This document shows positions 49,706 through 58,469 of a stretch of 64,000 nt of DNA, piece by piece; within the stretch, counting starts at the first letter, position 1, and every line of letters begins with the position of its first letter. This DNA comes from Paenibacillus sp. J31TS4. Lineage in GTDB: Bacteria; Bacillota; Bacilli; Paenibacillales; NBRC-103111. The stretch lies in assembly GCF_018403265.1 (NCBI RefSeq), contig NZ_BOSI01000005.1, forward strand, positions 124,001 to 188,000. The letters are read 5' to 3'. Below the pieces are notes generated by a model. That model made no database searches, was not told the DNA's origin, and saw only the letters and a list, made by a program, of their open reading frames with translations. The position numbers and the translations under genes are program-made.

Positions 49706-49895
49706 AGGTTGTTCCTCCTTCTAATAGGTTCTCTTTATTTGGTTCAGAATAGTTGAATAATCAAATAATGGAGCGGGTAGAGGAAATGTTGCGACACCGT
49801 TACTATACCGCCGTTTCGGGGGGCTTTCCAGGGATTTTATTTGTACGGGGGCATGAGGAACGGATACGACTATGACGAAGATGGAGAATTCCATA

Positions 49896-50915
49896 ATGAC
49901 GAATAAACTGGTCGATTTTATCAAACACAAAGGGATTGTCTGGAAACCCGCTTTAGCCGCGGCCCTATCGTGGGAGCTCGCGGAGTGGGCCGGGTCCAAG
50001 CATCCGTATCTGGCTCCTCTCACGGTCATTTTGGCGATTCAAGCAACCGTCGACAAATCGATCCAGTTTGCCTGGCAGCGCGTTCTCGGCACCGTTGCCG
50101 GCGTTTTGTTCACCGTACTGCTAGCACCTTATATTGGCTTAAACGGCTGGAGCATAGGTCTCCTTCTGCTTATTGGGGCGCTCGTCGTATCGTGGCTGAA
50201 GCTGGAGCATGCCATGATGGTACAGGTCGCTCTCAGCATTTTGCTGGTTATATACTTTCAAGCCAAAATGCCCGCCTATCCCTTCGATCGGATCCGCGAT
50301 ACATTAATCGGCGCCGTCGTCGCCCTCGCCATCCAATTGTTGATCTTCCCTCCCGATACCGTTGCCAAAGCCCGCAAAAAGATGGCGCGTTTCGCGGACC
50401 ACTTGTCGCAGCATTTTGCAACCGCGGCGCTTTGGGTTCGAGAGGGCTGTCCCTCCGCTCAAGCGCACGCTTTGCAAACCAAGCTGCAGGCGTTGTTCCT
50501 AGAGCTTCATCAAGCGACAACCGAACTGGAGAAAGCGGAGCAAAGCCTGCGCTACAACCCGCTAGGCGCCAAAAAACGGACTGTCCTGCACCAATTGAAG
50601 CAGCAAATGCAGCAGCTTCGATCCGGTTATGCCAATCTTGCGGACATGATACGGGTTTGTACGAAATGGGCCGGAACCGGTTTACTCGCGAGAGACAATC
50701 AACGCTTGTGGGCCGATCATTTCCATGCGTTGGGAGAGCTTGTCAAGCAGTGGGACAAGGAACGGGATCATCCGGAAGGGCCCCGTCCGGTTATCAAAGA
50801 TTTCGCCCTGGAAATAAAGGCGCCCGCCCATATGGAGAACCAGTATCCGCTCGCGTTATATATGAACGCCGAACAAGTGATTCAGGATTTCCAAAGCTCC
50901 AGCAGCCGGCCGTAA
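49896..50915 (+). CDS. FUSC/aromatic acid exporter-like membrane protein
   Basis: About 339 residues. The N-terminal half has about six membrane spans beginning KPALAAALSWELAEWAG and HPYLAPLTVILAIQATVDK, the pattern of the aromatic acid exporter family (FUSC-like). The C-terminal half is a cytosolic helical domain with KLQALFLELHQATTELEKAEQ. It might export aromatic acids or other organic anions. GGAG lies 9 bases before the ATG at 49896; ATG codons at 49872 and 49881 are alternatives. It converges with the MobA-like gene, overlapping it by 34 bases. Confidence 0.8.
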   Translation: MTNKLVDFIKHKGIVWKPALAAALSWELAEWAGSKHPYLAPLTVILAIQATVDKSIQFAWQRVLGTVAGVLFTVLLAPYIGLNGWSIGLLLLIGALVVSWLKLEHAMMVQVALSILLVIYFQAKMPAYPFDRIRDTLIGAVVALAIQLLIFPPDTVAKARKKMARFADHLSQHFATAALWVREGCPSAQAHALQTKLQALFLELHQATTELEKAEQSLRYNPLGAKKRTVLHQLKQQMQQLRSGYANLADMIRVCTKWAGTGLLARDNQRLWADHFHALGELVKQWDKERDHPEGPRPVIKDFALEIKAPAHMENQYPLALYMNAEQVIQDFQSSSSRP

Positions 50916-51502
50916 TCTTCCGCCGAATCCACATCCAGGAAAAGTCCCGGGCTGGCGAAATCGACGAAGCTCCCGGATGGGTCACGCCGAATCAGTTGTC
51001 TCGCTCCCTGATCGCGCGTAAGTTGCATAAGCTCAGGAAACATGCGCTGGGCAAAAAGGACCGGCGGCCTTGCCAAGCCGTCATATCTGGAGGCGACAAA
51101 ACCGAGGCTGGCGTTCGTTTGATAGCGGTTAAGCAGCTCCGTGATCATCTCTTGCGTGACGAGAGGCTGATCCGCCAGCAGGATCACCGCTGCCCCGGCA
51201 TTCCTCTCTTGTGCAGCCTGTATTCCGCACCGCAGGGAGTGCGCTTGCCCCATATGTGCTTCTAAGCAGGGAACAAGCGACCATTTCCGGCAGTACGGCT
51301 CCTTGTAAAAGGCGCTGTCGATCCAATCCGCCGCAGCGCCATTCGATACGACGACAACAGAATCCAGCTCGGAGCTTAACGCTGCAGCCAGCGCATGATT
51401 CCCCAAGCTCATCGGCCCGAGGGGAAGTCGAAGCTTATCCGTTCCCATTCGGGTACTGCGTCCTGCCGCCAAATAAATGCCGACGATGTTATTCCGTTTC
51501 AT
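50882..51502 (-). CDS. MobA-like nucleotidyltransferase for molybdenum cofactor
   Basis: A 206-residue NTP transferase. The signature GIYLAAGRSTRMGTDKL binds the nucleotide; ILLADQPLV and RYDGLARPPVLF are also conserved, and DVDSAEDYGRL is the C-terminal motif. The family includes MocA and PucB, which attach CMP or otherwise mature the Mo cofactor for XDH-type enzymes. It is the last gene of the molybdoenzyme operon. The ATG at 51502 overlaps the end of the XdhC gene by 14 bases. Confidence 0.88.
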   Translation of the reverse strand: MKRNNIVGIYLAAGRSTRMGTDKLRLPLGPMSLGNHALAAALSSELDSVVVVSNGAAADWIDSAFYKEPYCRKWSLVPCLEAHMGQAHSLRCGIQAAQERNAGAAVILLADQPLVTQEMITELLNRYQTNASLGFVASRYDGLARPPVLFAQRMFPELMQLTRDQGARQLIRRDPSGSFVDFASPGLFLDVDSAEDYGRLLELWKS

Positions 51503-52544
51503 GGGCGACTGGCTCCTGTTTTCTGGTTTTACCATGCACCTGGATCAGCTCGGCTGCAATGCTCACGGCTATTTCCTCCGGCCCTTCGGCTCCGATCGCA
51601 AGGCCAACCGGATAATGAACCTTCATCGGAACCGGTACATCCGCCAGCAACCGTTCCGTTCTGCTTTTCGCCCCCATTATGCCGAGGTAGCGAAGCGGCC
51701 GTCCCGCTAGAAGCCGTACCCACTGCCGGTCCCTCTCCATATTTCGGGTCATGACAACGGCATAATCGTAAGGGGTACTAGGAAGCAAGGGGGCCGCTTC
51801 CTCCGGAAAGCCTACCAGGATGGTCTCGGCATCTGGAAAATACCTCCGGTCGCATAATGCGGCCCGCCAATCGGAGACGGTAACGGAAAAGCCTGCAGCA
51901 GCCGCTAATGCAGCAACCGGCCTGGCGTCAGGCCCCGCCCCTATTAGGATCAGCCGCGGCTTCGGATAGTAGAGATGAACAAAAACTTCCGATTGGAGGG
52001 AAGGGACAACCCTCATTCCGCTCTTGCCGTTATGCTCCAGCTCGGACGACAGCAAATTCAGGAGCGTTTGCGGAAAGTCTCCCCTCCATTCCCCGAACCG
52101 ATGCCCGTCTTTGGTCAAGAAACAGTAATCGGCGACGGAGCCGTCCGCGTCGAATCGTTTTACGAGCAGAACTTCCGTCGGCTGGTACAAATAATGCTTC
52201 AAGGTGGATAAATGATCGGCGAATGCAGCATCGATCGGTTCCATGATGATATGAATAACCCCGCCGCATCCCGTGTCTTCCCCCCAGGACAAAAGCTCCG
52301 GCGATTGCATGTCGAATACGAAGCTGCGAGAACGGCCCGTCGCTACAATCTCCGGCACGAACGAGGAGAGGTGAGCCTCCAGACAGCCGGCGCTTAACAG
52401 TCCCACTTGCGAACCGTCTTCCAGAAACAGCATGGACGCCCCTTCTTTGCGGTATGCGCTGCCTTCCACCCGAGTTATCGTTGCAAGCACGCTTCTCATG
52501 CCAGAGCGTTGAACGTTTTCCAATAGACGATGGATTGCTTCCAA
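51489..52544 (-). CDS. XdhC/CoxI-family maturation factor
   Basis: A 351-residue protein that binds molybdenum cofactor and delivers it, sulfurated, to xanthine-dehydrogenase-type enzymes. The N-terminal XdhC/CoxI domain has ITRVEGSAYRKEGA and LSAGCLEAHL; the C-terminal Rossmann-like domain has LILIGAGPDARPVAALAAAAG and RPLRYLGIMGAK. The TTG start lies after GGGGAGGGGAG. It follows the Fe-S subunit gene by 31 bases and precedes the MobA-like gene. Confidence 0.92.
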   Translation of the reverse strand: MEAIHRLLENVQRSGMRSVLATITRVEGSAYRKEGASMLFLEDGSQVGLLSAGCLEAHLSSFVPEIVATGRSRSFVFDMQSPELLSWGEDTGCGGVIHIIMEPIDAAFADHLSTLKHYLYQPTEVLLVKRFDADGSVADYCFLTKDGHRFGEWRGDFPQTLLNLLSSELEHNGKSGMRVVPSLQSEVFVHLYYPKPRLILIGAGPDARPVAALAAAAGFSVTVSDWRAALCDRRYFPDAETILVGFPEEAAPLLPSTPYDYAVVMTRNMERDRQWVRLLAGRPLRYLGIMGAKSRTERLLADVPVPMKVHYPVGLAIGAEGPEEIAVSIAAELIQVHGKTRKQEPVAHETE

Positions 52545-52575
52545 TCTCTCCCCTCCCCGGGCACGTGGCCCACCG

Positions 52576-53049
52576 TTATGTTTTCGGCGTAAACACGTCC
52601 CTCACCGCATGTTGAATTTCCTCATAGGATGTGCATCTGCAAATGTTGGATTCCAGCCATACCCGGATCGTTTCTTCATCCGCATGCGGGTGCGCGTTTC
52701 GCAATCCTTCGCAGTTCATAATAAAGCCGGGGGTACAATACCCGCATTGGAACGCCTGATAGCGAACAAAGGCATGCTGGACCGGCGAGTTCTTCAGCCC
52801 CTCGATGGTCGTCAGTTGTTTTCCTTCCGCTTCTACGGTAAGCATCAGGCACGATTTGACAGGCAGGCCGTCCACCAAGATCGTACACGCGCCGCAGTCG
52901 CCGTTTTCGCAGCCGGGCTTGCTCCCCGTCAGTCCGAGCTGGTCCCGGAGCGTAGAGAGGAGGATGTCCGCGGCTCTTACTCGAACCAATCGCTTCTCGC
53001 CGTTTACTTCACAAGCAACCGGATACATAGCGGGAGGAGGCAGCGTCAT
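52576..53049 (-). CDS. Xanthine-dehydrogenase-type iron-sulfur subunit
   Basis: A 157-residue subunit with two [2Fe-2S] clusters. The plant-type ferredoxin cysteines are Cys47, Cys52, Cys55 and Cys67 (CENGDCGAC and downstream). The second cluster uses Cys102, Cys105 (CGYCTPGF) and Cys137, Cys139 (NICRCTSYEE). It carries electrons from the molybdenum to the FAD subunit. It belongs to the heterotrimeric CoxS/PucE type. It starts 3 bases after the stop of the FAD subunit gene. Confidence 0.94.
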   Translation of the reverse strand: MTLPPPAMYPVACEVNGEKRLVRVRAADILLSTLRDQLGLTGSKPGCENGDCGACTILVDGLPVKSCLMLTVEAEGKQLTTIEGLKNSPVQHAFVRYQAFQCGYCTPGFIMNCEGLRNAHPHADEETIRVWLESNICRCTSYEEIQHAVRDVFTPKT

Positions 53050-53052
53050 GCT

Positions 53053-53886
53053 TCACCTTCTTTCCAATGTATGGACCGCCTCAGCCATCGTTTGTTTAAG
53101 CACGAATTCTCGAAAAGCCGCCGAGCCCTCCACATTGCTCAGCAAGGGCGCGGGTAATTGGCCGACCGCCTGATCAATCCTTGCAGACAAGGGAAGTGAC
53201 GTATCGTTCAATACCTGATCGATGGCAGCGGATTGAAACGGGAACGAGCAGACGCCGCTGTAGGCGGTATGAATCCGCTCGTCTTTCTTAAGAGCGGCCA
53301 CGGTAACGAGAGGATAGCCAACGCTGCCGATCTGCCGTTTTTTGATATGAACGAACGGCAAGGACAAATCGCTTCGGTCCGTTACGATCTGCACAAGAAA
53401 CTCGCCGGCTTCCAATCTTATTTTCTGGGAGAACACCTGATGAATCGAGGCTTCTCTTATTCCCTCGATCCCGGCAATTCTGATCCGGCTATTCGCCAGA
53501 AGAAGCGGGAGTACCGCTTCCCGGTAAATAATGTTGCCGCAAATGTTGCCGCCGAGCGTAATCTGGTTTCGGGCTGTTTGATCGGCAATTCCCCGAGCCG
53601 TTTCGCTAAGCAGCGGAAAGGGGTTCGCCGCGGTCAAAGCCGATAACGTGACGCAAGAACCGATCACTAGCTTATCGCCTTGCATCTCCATTACATTGCA
53701 CTCCGGTACGGATTTTAGATCGATGACAGCACCCGGATGAATGTCGTTGGTTCGTGCCCACGTGACAATTTCCGTCCCTCCGGCGTAATAGATCGGATGC
53801 TTCCCTTGCTGTTGCAAGAGGTGAAACCATTCTGCAGCTAGCGGGACGGAAGACGGTTTGTAATAGTCAAAGTCAAACGGGATCAT
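53053..53886 (-). CDS. Xanthine-dehydrogenase-type FAD subunit
   Basis: A 277-residue CoxM/PucC-type protein. The FAD-binding stretches are IYYAGGTEIVTWART near residue 35 and ARNQITLGGNICGNIIYREAVLPLLL near residue 105. The C-terminal domain (about 175-275) is the CO dehydrogenase flavoprotein C-terminal fold. It passes electrons to NAD or another acceptor. Its start overlaps the end of the large-subunit gene by 14 bases, so the two are translationally linked. Confidence 0.92.
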   Translation of the reverse strand: MIPFDFDYYKPSSVPLAAEWFHLLQQQGKHPIYYAGGTEIVTWARTNDIHPGAVIDLKSVPECNVMEMQGDKLVIGSCVTLSALTAANPFPLLSETARGIADQTARNQITLGGNICGNIIYREAVLPLLLANSRIRIAGIEGIREASIHQVFSQKIRLEAGEFLVQIVTDRSDLSLPFVHIKKRQIGSVGYPLVTVAALKKDERIHTAYSGVCSFPFQSAAIDQVLNDTSLPLSARIDQAVGQLPAPLLSNVEGSAAFREFVLKQTMAEAVHTLERR

Positions 53887-56146
53887 GGATCGTCCTCCAG
53901 ATCGTCTCAGGCGTCAGAGGCAATCGATTGAGCTCTACTCCAGTAGCGGCCGTCAGGCTGTTCGCCAATGCGGCAGGCATGCCGATCAGCCCGTGCTCGC
54001 CGATGCCGCGCAAGCCGTAAGGCGCTTCCATATGAGGGGTCTCGACGAAATCGACGAAGTACTCCGGCTGCTCTCCGAAACGAATCAATTTGTAGGTCCG
54101 AATTTGATTGTTCCGGACGGCGCCCTTCTCGTCGAAGAAAAAAGCTTCCCGGCTGGAAAAGCTTAAGCCCATGCTCATGGCGCCCGTAATTTGGCCGCGG
54201 GCGAACAATGGATTGATCACCTTGCCTGCATCGACAATCGTAGCTGCTCTTATGATTTTGTACGTGAACTCTTTCGTATTCCATTCCACTTCTACCGCCT
54301 GAGCCCCGACCGTCCACTCCGGTCCGAGCTTGCCTTTCCCGGTTTCCGGGTCCATTAAGGTTAAATTCTGCATCGTATAGCTGCCGCGTCCGATGACTTG
54401 GCTGCCTATTGTAGTTCCATTCGGAAATGTGTAGCCGTGAGCAAGCTGTTCGATTGCTAATCCTGTGGCGGGGGCGTCTTTCAAGAACACCCGGCCGCCT
54501 CCGACATCCAAATCTGTCGGCAGGCATTGCAGGACTACGGCTGCTAGGCCCTTCAACTGGGCAATGGCGTCATCGGCCGCACGAAGGATGGCATTGCCAA
54601 CCAGAAAGGTACTTCGGCTGGCCACCGTTTTCCAATAAAAGGGGTCGGTCTCCGTACGGACCTCCGGAGCGATATGGATCATCCGCTCATCCATACGCAA
54701 TCGTTCGGCCAACAATTGGGTAAGCGAAGTCCTTGTCCCCTGGCCAATTTCCACTGCTCCGCAAAGCAAATTCACGGTTCCGTCGGCATTGAATGCGACC
54801 ACAGCTCCCGCTCCGGCATCTGTCGGGGTATTCGAATTTTTCCAGAAGCAGCACACCCCTGTCGCCTTAACGAGATGGCCGTGCGTTTCGTACTGCGGAG
54901 AGTCGTCCGTGTCGAGCCATGCTTTCAATTTTGCTATGCACATGGGCAGATTGCCCAGATTGCTTCTATCCAGCAGCGTTTGTGTCGGGGACGTATCCCC
55001 TGGCCCTATCGCATTGGCAAAACGAAATTCCAGCGGATCCATCCCTACCCGCTTCGCCAATATGTCCATCGCTCGTTCTATCGCGAATGTCAGTTCCGGA
55101 TGGCCAAATCCTCGGAAGGACGTCGAATACGGATGGTTCGTGTACACGCATAAGGAATCGCAATGGACGTTGTCGATGCGATAAGGCCCCGTACAGTCCA
55201 CAGCGCCCGCCCGGCTCATCACCACTCCTCTGTCCGAATACGCTCCGCCATCGAACAGATGCACAAATTCGGCGGCCGTCAGCTTCCCGTCCCGGGTACA
55301 GCCAAGCTTGATTTTGGCATCCAGGCCGATATGGACGGGAGAAGCGATCATGTCCACCTCGCGGGAGTTTACCAGCTTTACCGCTTTTCCGCCAACAGCA
55401 TGGGAAGCCATATAAGCAAGGTATTCCAACTGAACCGCGGCTTTTCCACCGAAGCTGCCTCCCACGAGCGGCGTATGAACAATCACTTGATGAAGCGGAA
55501 CTTGAAACGACTCGCTTATCGCTCTCTGAATCACATAGGGGGATTGCGAAGCCGAATGGAGGATCACTTTGCCGCCCGGCATTATCTGTGCCGTCGTGCA
55601 CCGCATCTCCATAGCGGCATGATCCGACTGGGGCAAAGTGACTTCGATTTCCACGGTATGTACGCTGTTGTTCCAGCCCTCTTCCATATTTCCCTTGCGT
55701 ATTTTGACCCGGTTCGCGATGTTCGTTCCCGGTTCCGGGCGAACCTCCTCATGGCGCTTGTACTTGTCCAGATGCTCATGAACGAGCGGAGCATTGCTTT
55801 GAAGAGCTTCTTTTGGAGACAGGACGGCCGGTAAGAGCTCATACTCCACCTTGATCCTAAGAGCCGCCATCTGTGCTATATATTCTTCTTCTGCGACGAC
55901 AAGGGCGACGGGCTCGCCATAATATCTTACTTTCTCGATGGCAAGCGGGGGGCGGTCTTCCAGAGGCGATCCGGTCAAGATCGGGTAATCCTGTCCTGTA
56001 ATAACCGCTTTTACCCCCGGAATGTTCCTGGCTTCGGACGTATCGATCGCTACTAGTTTGGCGTGGGCATGCGGGCTGACAGCGAGCTTGGCATGTAGAA
56101 GCCCAGGCGCCGGAGCATCGTTTACATATCGAGCTGTCCCCGTCAC
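53873..56146 (-). CDS. Xanthine-dehydrogenase-type molybdopterin-binding large subunit
   Basis: From the first GTG, 757 residues. Features of the Mo subunit are VGGSFGGKAAVQLE, STSFRGFGHPEL, LCGAVEIGQGTRT, and GLRGIGEHGLIGMP with the catalytic Glu. SFRGFG is closer to xanthine dehydrogenase than to CO dehydrogenase, which has AYRGAG. The first GTG lies inside the conserved KVTGTARY motif, so the true start must be upstream. The in-frame stretch back to the previous stop has no ATG, GTG or TTG. An ATC at 56197, 8 bases after AAGGAGG, is the best candidate, adding about 17 residues (GPSLGRSIPRKETWEK). Substrate may be a purine or another N-heterocycle. Confidence 0.9.
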   Translation of the reverse strand: MTGTARYVNDAPAPGLLHAKLAVSPHAHAKLVAIDTSEARNIPGVKAVITGQDYPILTGSPLEDRPPLAIEKVRYYGEPVALVVAEEEYIAQMAALRIKVEYELLPAVLSPKEALQSNAPLVHEHLDKYKRHEEVRPEPGTNIANRVKIRKGNMEEGWNNSVHTVEIEVTLPQSDHAAMEMRCTTAQIMPGGKVILHSASQSPYVIQRAISESFQVPLHQVIVHTPLVGGSFGGKAAVQLEYLAYMASHAVGGKAVKLVNSREVDMIASPVHIGLDAKIKLGCTRDGKLTAAEFVHLFDGGAYSDRGVVMSRAGAVDCTGPYRIDNVHCDSLCVYTNHPYSTSFRGFGHPELTFAIERAMDILAKRVGMDPLEFRFANAIGPGDTSPTQTLLDRSNLGNLPMCIAKLKAWLDTDDSPQYETHGHLVKATGVCCFWKNSNTPTDAGAGAVVAFNADGTVNLLCGAVEIGQGTRTSLTQLLAERLRMDERMIHIAPEVRTETDPFYWKTVASRSTFLVGNAILRAADDAIAQLKGLAAVVLQCLPTDLDVGGGRVFLKDAPATGLAIEQLAHGYTFPNGTTIGSQVIGRGSYTMQNLTLMDPETGKGKLGPEWTVGAQAVEVEWNTKEFTYKIIRAATIVDAGKVINPLFARGQITGAMSMGLSFSSREAFFFDEKGAVRNNQIRTYKLIRFGEQPEYFVDFVETPHMEAPYGLRGIGEHGLIGMPAALANSLTAATGVELNRLPLTPETIWRTIHDPV

Positions 56147-56365
56147 TTTTTCCCATGTTTCCTTCCTGGGAATGCTTCTCCCAAGCGATGGACCGATCTT
56201 GATCCCCTCCTTTCACGACCGGCAAGGTAACCCTCCACTTCTTCCTTGCTTATGTATATACGGTCCTTGTTTGTCCGTATTATTGCTTTATGAAGGAACC
56301 TGCACCTCCATGACGGAGACAGGCTGTATGGAAGGTGGAAAGGGCCACATCCGAAGGACACAAGG

Positions 56366-56399
56366 AAAACCCCTCATTCGGAAAGGAATGAGGGGTTTT
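56366..56399 (-). terminator. Terminator after the SpoU methyltransferase gene
   Basis: AAAACCCCTCATTC (56366-56379) and GAATGAGGGGTTTT (56386-56399) form a 14-base perfect stem. The other part of the gap 56147-56365 has no gene; it holds the leader of the molybdoenzyme operon. Confidence 0.88.
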
Positions 56400-56431
56400 C
56401 TCAGTTCGTCTTATTCAGCTTCTAGTCGCTC

Positions 56432-57232
56432 TCAGCCCCGCTGCCGCATCGCCTCGTACAACAGCACGGTGGCGGCCATCGCCACATTGAGCGACTCGGA
56501 CTGGCCGCGCATCGGGATGAGGACGCTGTCCGTCGCGAGAGCGGCCGCTTCGGCCGAGACGCCGGCTCCCTCGTTCCCGAGAATGAGCCAGACAGGGCCG
56601 GCCAAGTCGGCCTCGTATATCGTCTGCTTGGCGTCCAGCCGGGCGGTGACGGTGCGAATGCCCCGACGCCCCGCCTCCGCGAGGAGTGCCGGCAGATCCG
56701 CGGAGACGACCGGCACGTGAAACAGCGAGCCCATCGTCGCCCGCACCGTCTTCGGGCTGTATAGGTCGACCGTGCCGGCTCCGAGTACGACGCCTGTCGC
56801 CCCCGCGGCGTCCGCAGCGCGGATGATCGTACCGAGATTGCCGGGGTCCTGGACACCGTCGACGGCGACGACGAGCGCATCCTCGGCATAGAGCCAGGCC
56901 TCCGCCCCGCTACCGGCTTTGGCGACGACGGCTACGATGCCCTGCGGCGTTTTCGTCTCCGAGCATTTCGCCAGCACCGGCTCCGGCACGGCATACCACT
57001 CCGCGGTGCCGTGCGCGAGTCCGGCCAGCTCCGGGGGGAGGCCCTTGTCCACCTGGAACAGGATCGCCTCCACCGGCGCCCCCGCCTGGAGCGCCTCCTG
57101 GACGAGATGGGTGCCCTCGAGCAGATACTTGCCCTGCGCCTCCCTGCCCTTTCTGGTCAGCAGCTGCGCCCACTGCTTGATCTTCGGATTATTCACCGAC
57201 GTTAATTCCTGAATGTTGTTCAATCCGTTCAC
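56432..57232 (-). CDS. SpoU/TrmH-family RNA 2'-O-methyltransferase
   Basis: A 266-residue SPOUT methyltransferase. The N-terminal substrate-binding domain (SVNNPKIKQWAQLLTRKGR, LLEGTHLVQEAL) is followed by the knotted catalytic domain with VDGVQDPGNLGTIIRAADAAG, LILGNEGAGVS, and IPMRGQSESLNVAMAATVLLYE. It resembles Bacillus YsgA and probably methylates rRNA ribose. The GTG start overlaps the stop of the potassium-channel gene upstream, so both are in one operon. Confidence 0.9.
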   Translation of the reverse strand: MNGLNNIQELTSVNNPKIKQWAQLLTRKGREAQGKYLLEGTHLVQEALQAGAPVEAILFQVDKGLPPELAGLAHGTAEWYAVPEPVLAKCSETKTPQGIVAVVAKAGSGAEAWLYAEDALVVAVDGVQDPGNLGTIIRAADAAGATGVVLGAGTVDLYSPKTVRATMGSLFHVPVVSADLPALLAEAGRRGIRTVTARLDAKQTIYEADLAGPVWLILGNEGAGVSAEAAALATDSVLIPMRGQSESLNVAMAATVLLYEAMRQRG

Positions 57233-57906
57233 TCCGCGTATGCTTTTTCGAATTTCCAGAGATCTTCGTTCCGTCCGACGATGACGAGCACGTCGGATTC
57301 CAGAATCTCATGGTCCGGGGAAGGCGTAATGTTCATCCGTTCCTTCGCATGCTCCTGGTCTCCATGCTTGATCGCCATGACGTTGCACTGGAACTTGGCC
57401 CGGATGTCCAGCTGCCTCAGCGACTTGCCCACGAGCTTCGGAGTCGCCTTGATCTCGGCGATGCTGTAGTCGTCCGAGATTTCTATGTACTCCAGAATGT
57501 TCGGAGAGATCAGGTTGTGCGCGACCCGGAGGCCCATATCCCGCTCGGGATAAATAACCCGGTCCGCACCGATCCGCCCCAGCACCTTGCCGTGAAGCTC
57601 GTTCTTCGCTTTGGCGATGATGACGGGAACGCCAAGCTCCTTCAGAATGAGCGTAGTCAGGATGCTCGCCTGAATGTCCTCGCCGATCGCCACGACCACG
57701 ACATCGAAATTGCGGATGCCGAGCGCCTTGAGCGCTTCCTCGTCCGTCGTGTCCGCCTGGACCGAGTGGGTCACCACGGCGCTCATCTCTTGAATTCTCT
57801 GCTCGCTCGCGTCGATCGCCAGCACGTCGTGCCCGTAGGCACGCAGCGCCTTGGCTACGCTGGACCCGAAGCGGCCCATTCCAATAATCGCAAAGTTCTT
57901 CTTCAT
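57229..57906 (-). CDS. KtrA/KtrC-type potassium uptake regulatory subunit
   Basis: A 225-residue cytosolic RCK protein. The N-terminal nucleotide-binding fold has FAIIGMGRFGSSVAKAL and LAIDASEQRIQ; the second half is an RCK_C domain (YSIAEIKATPKLVGKSLRQL) that can bind cyclic-di-AMP. It gates a KtrB/D channel in the membrane, which is not encoded here. The ATG at 57906 follows GCGGAGGGG; the 53 in-frame codons upstream are not needed. It is coupled to the SpoU gene by a GTGA overlap. Confidence 0.88.
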   Translation of the reverse strand: MKKNFAIIGMGRFGSSVAKALRAYGHDVLAIDASEQRIQEMSAVVTHSVQADTTDEEALKALGIRNFDVVVVAIGEDIQASILTTLILKELGVPVIIAKAKNELHGKVLGRIGADRVIYPERDMGLRVAHNLISPNILEYIEISDDYSIAEIKATPKLVGKSLRQLDIRAKFQCNVMAIKHGDQEHAKERMNITPSPDHEILESDVLVIVGRNEDLWKFEKAYAE

Positions 57907-58173
57907 ACCGGCCCGTCCCCTCCGCAAAAAACTCGATAGCGATAGTATACCACAAGCGCCGGCATTCCCGAACCGGGCCGCCCCGGGGACGCCGGGGCCA
58001 CCCGGACCGTATAGGGACGCCGTTGGCGAAGATCGCTGCCGAAGCGGTTCGGCCGACCGGATCATCGTTTCCGCGTCCGACGCGAGTCGACTGACCGGGT
58101 CGCCGATTCCACTGCGCCGCGTCTTGACAGCCCGTCCCCCGATTCCGCTGTGTGGCTCGGGTCCGCCTGCCTT

Positions 58174-58202
58174 ACATAATATTACCGCGAACCGGCATAC
58201 TA
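58174..58202 (+). promoter_or_regulatory. Sigma-G/F-type promoter of sspI
   Basis: CATACTA (58196-58202) is a perfect forespore -10 element. ACATA at 58174-58178, 17 bases upstream, fits the -35. It lies 48 bases before the sspI start in the 343-base gap 57907-58249, which otherwise shows no gene. Confidence 0.68.
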
Positions 58203-58249
58203 ACCGAAGGAGTAAGGATCACTAGATGCGAGTAGGGAGGGAACCAGCC

Positions 58250-58456
58250 ATGAATCTTGATTTGAGACAAGCCATCGTCACCCGGGTCCAGGGCAAATCC
58301 GAGGAGGAACTGACCGGGATCATCGTCGATTCGGTCGACAGCGTGGAGCAGGCGCTTCCGGGCCTCGGCGTCCTGTTCGAAATTATCTGGAAGCACGCCG
58401 ACGAGTCCACGCAGCAGTCGCTCGTGCATACGCTGAAGACAAGTCTCCCCCAATAA
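58250..58456 (+). CDS. sspI: Small acid-soluble spore protein SspI
   Basis: A 68-residue protein, MNLDLRQAIVTRVQGKSEEEL at the N-terminus and LPGLGVLFEIIWKHA in the middle, matching SspI of Bacillales. It is a minor forespore protein, cytosolic, of unknown role. The ATG at 58250 lies after GGGAGGG; eight in-frame codons upstream are not used. The promoter upstream is of forespore type. Confidence 0.92.
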   Translation: MNLDLRQAIVTRVQGKSEEELTGIIVDSVDSVEQALPGLGVLFEIIWKHADESTQQSLVHTLKTSLPQ

Positions 58457-58469
58457 CCCCAGCCGAGAG

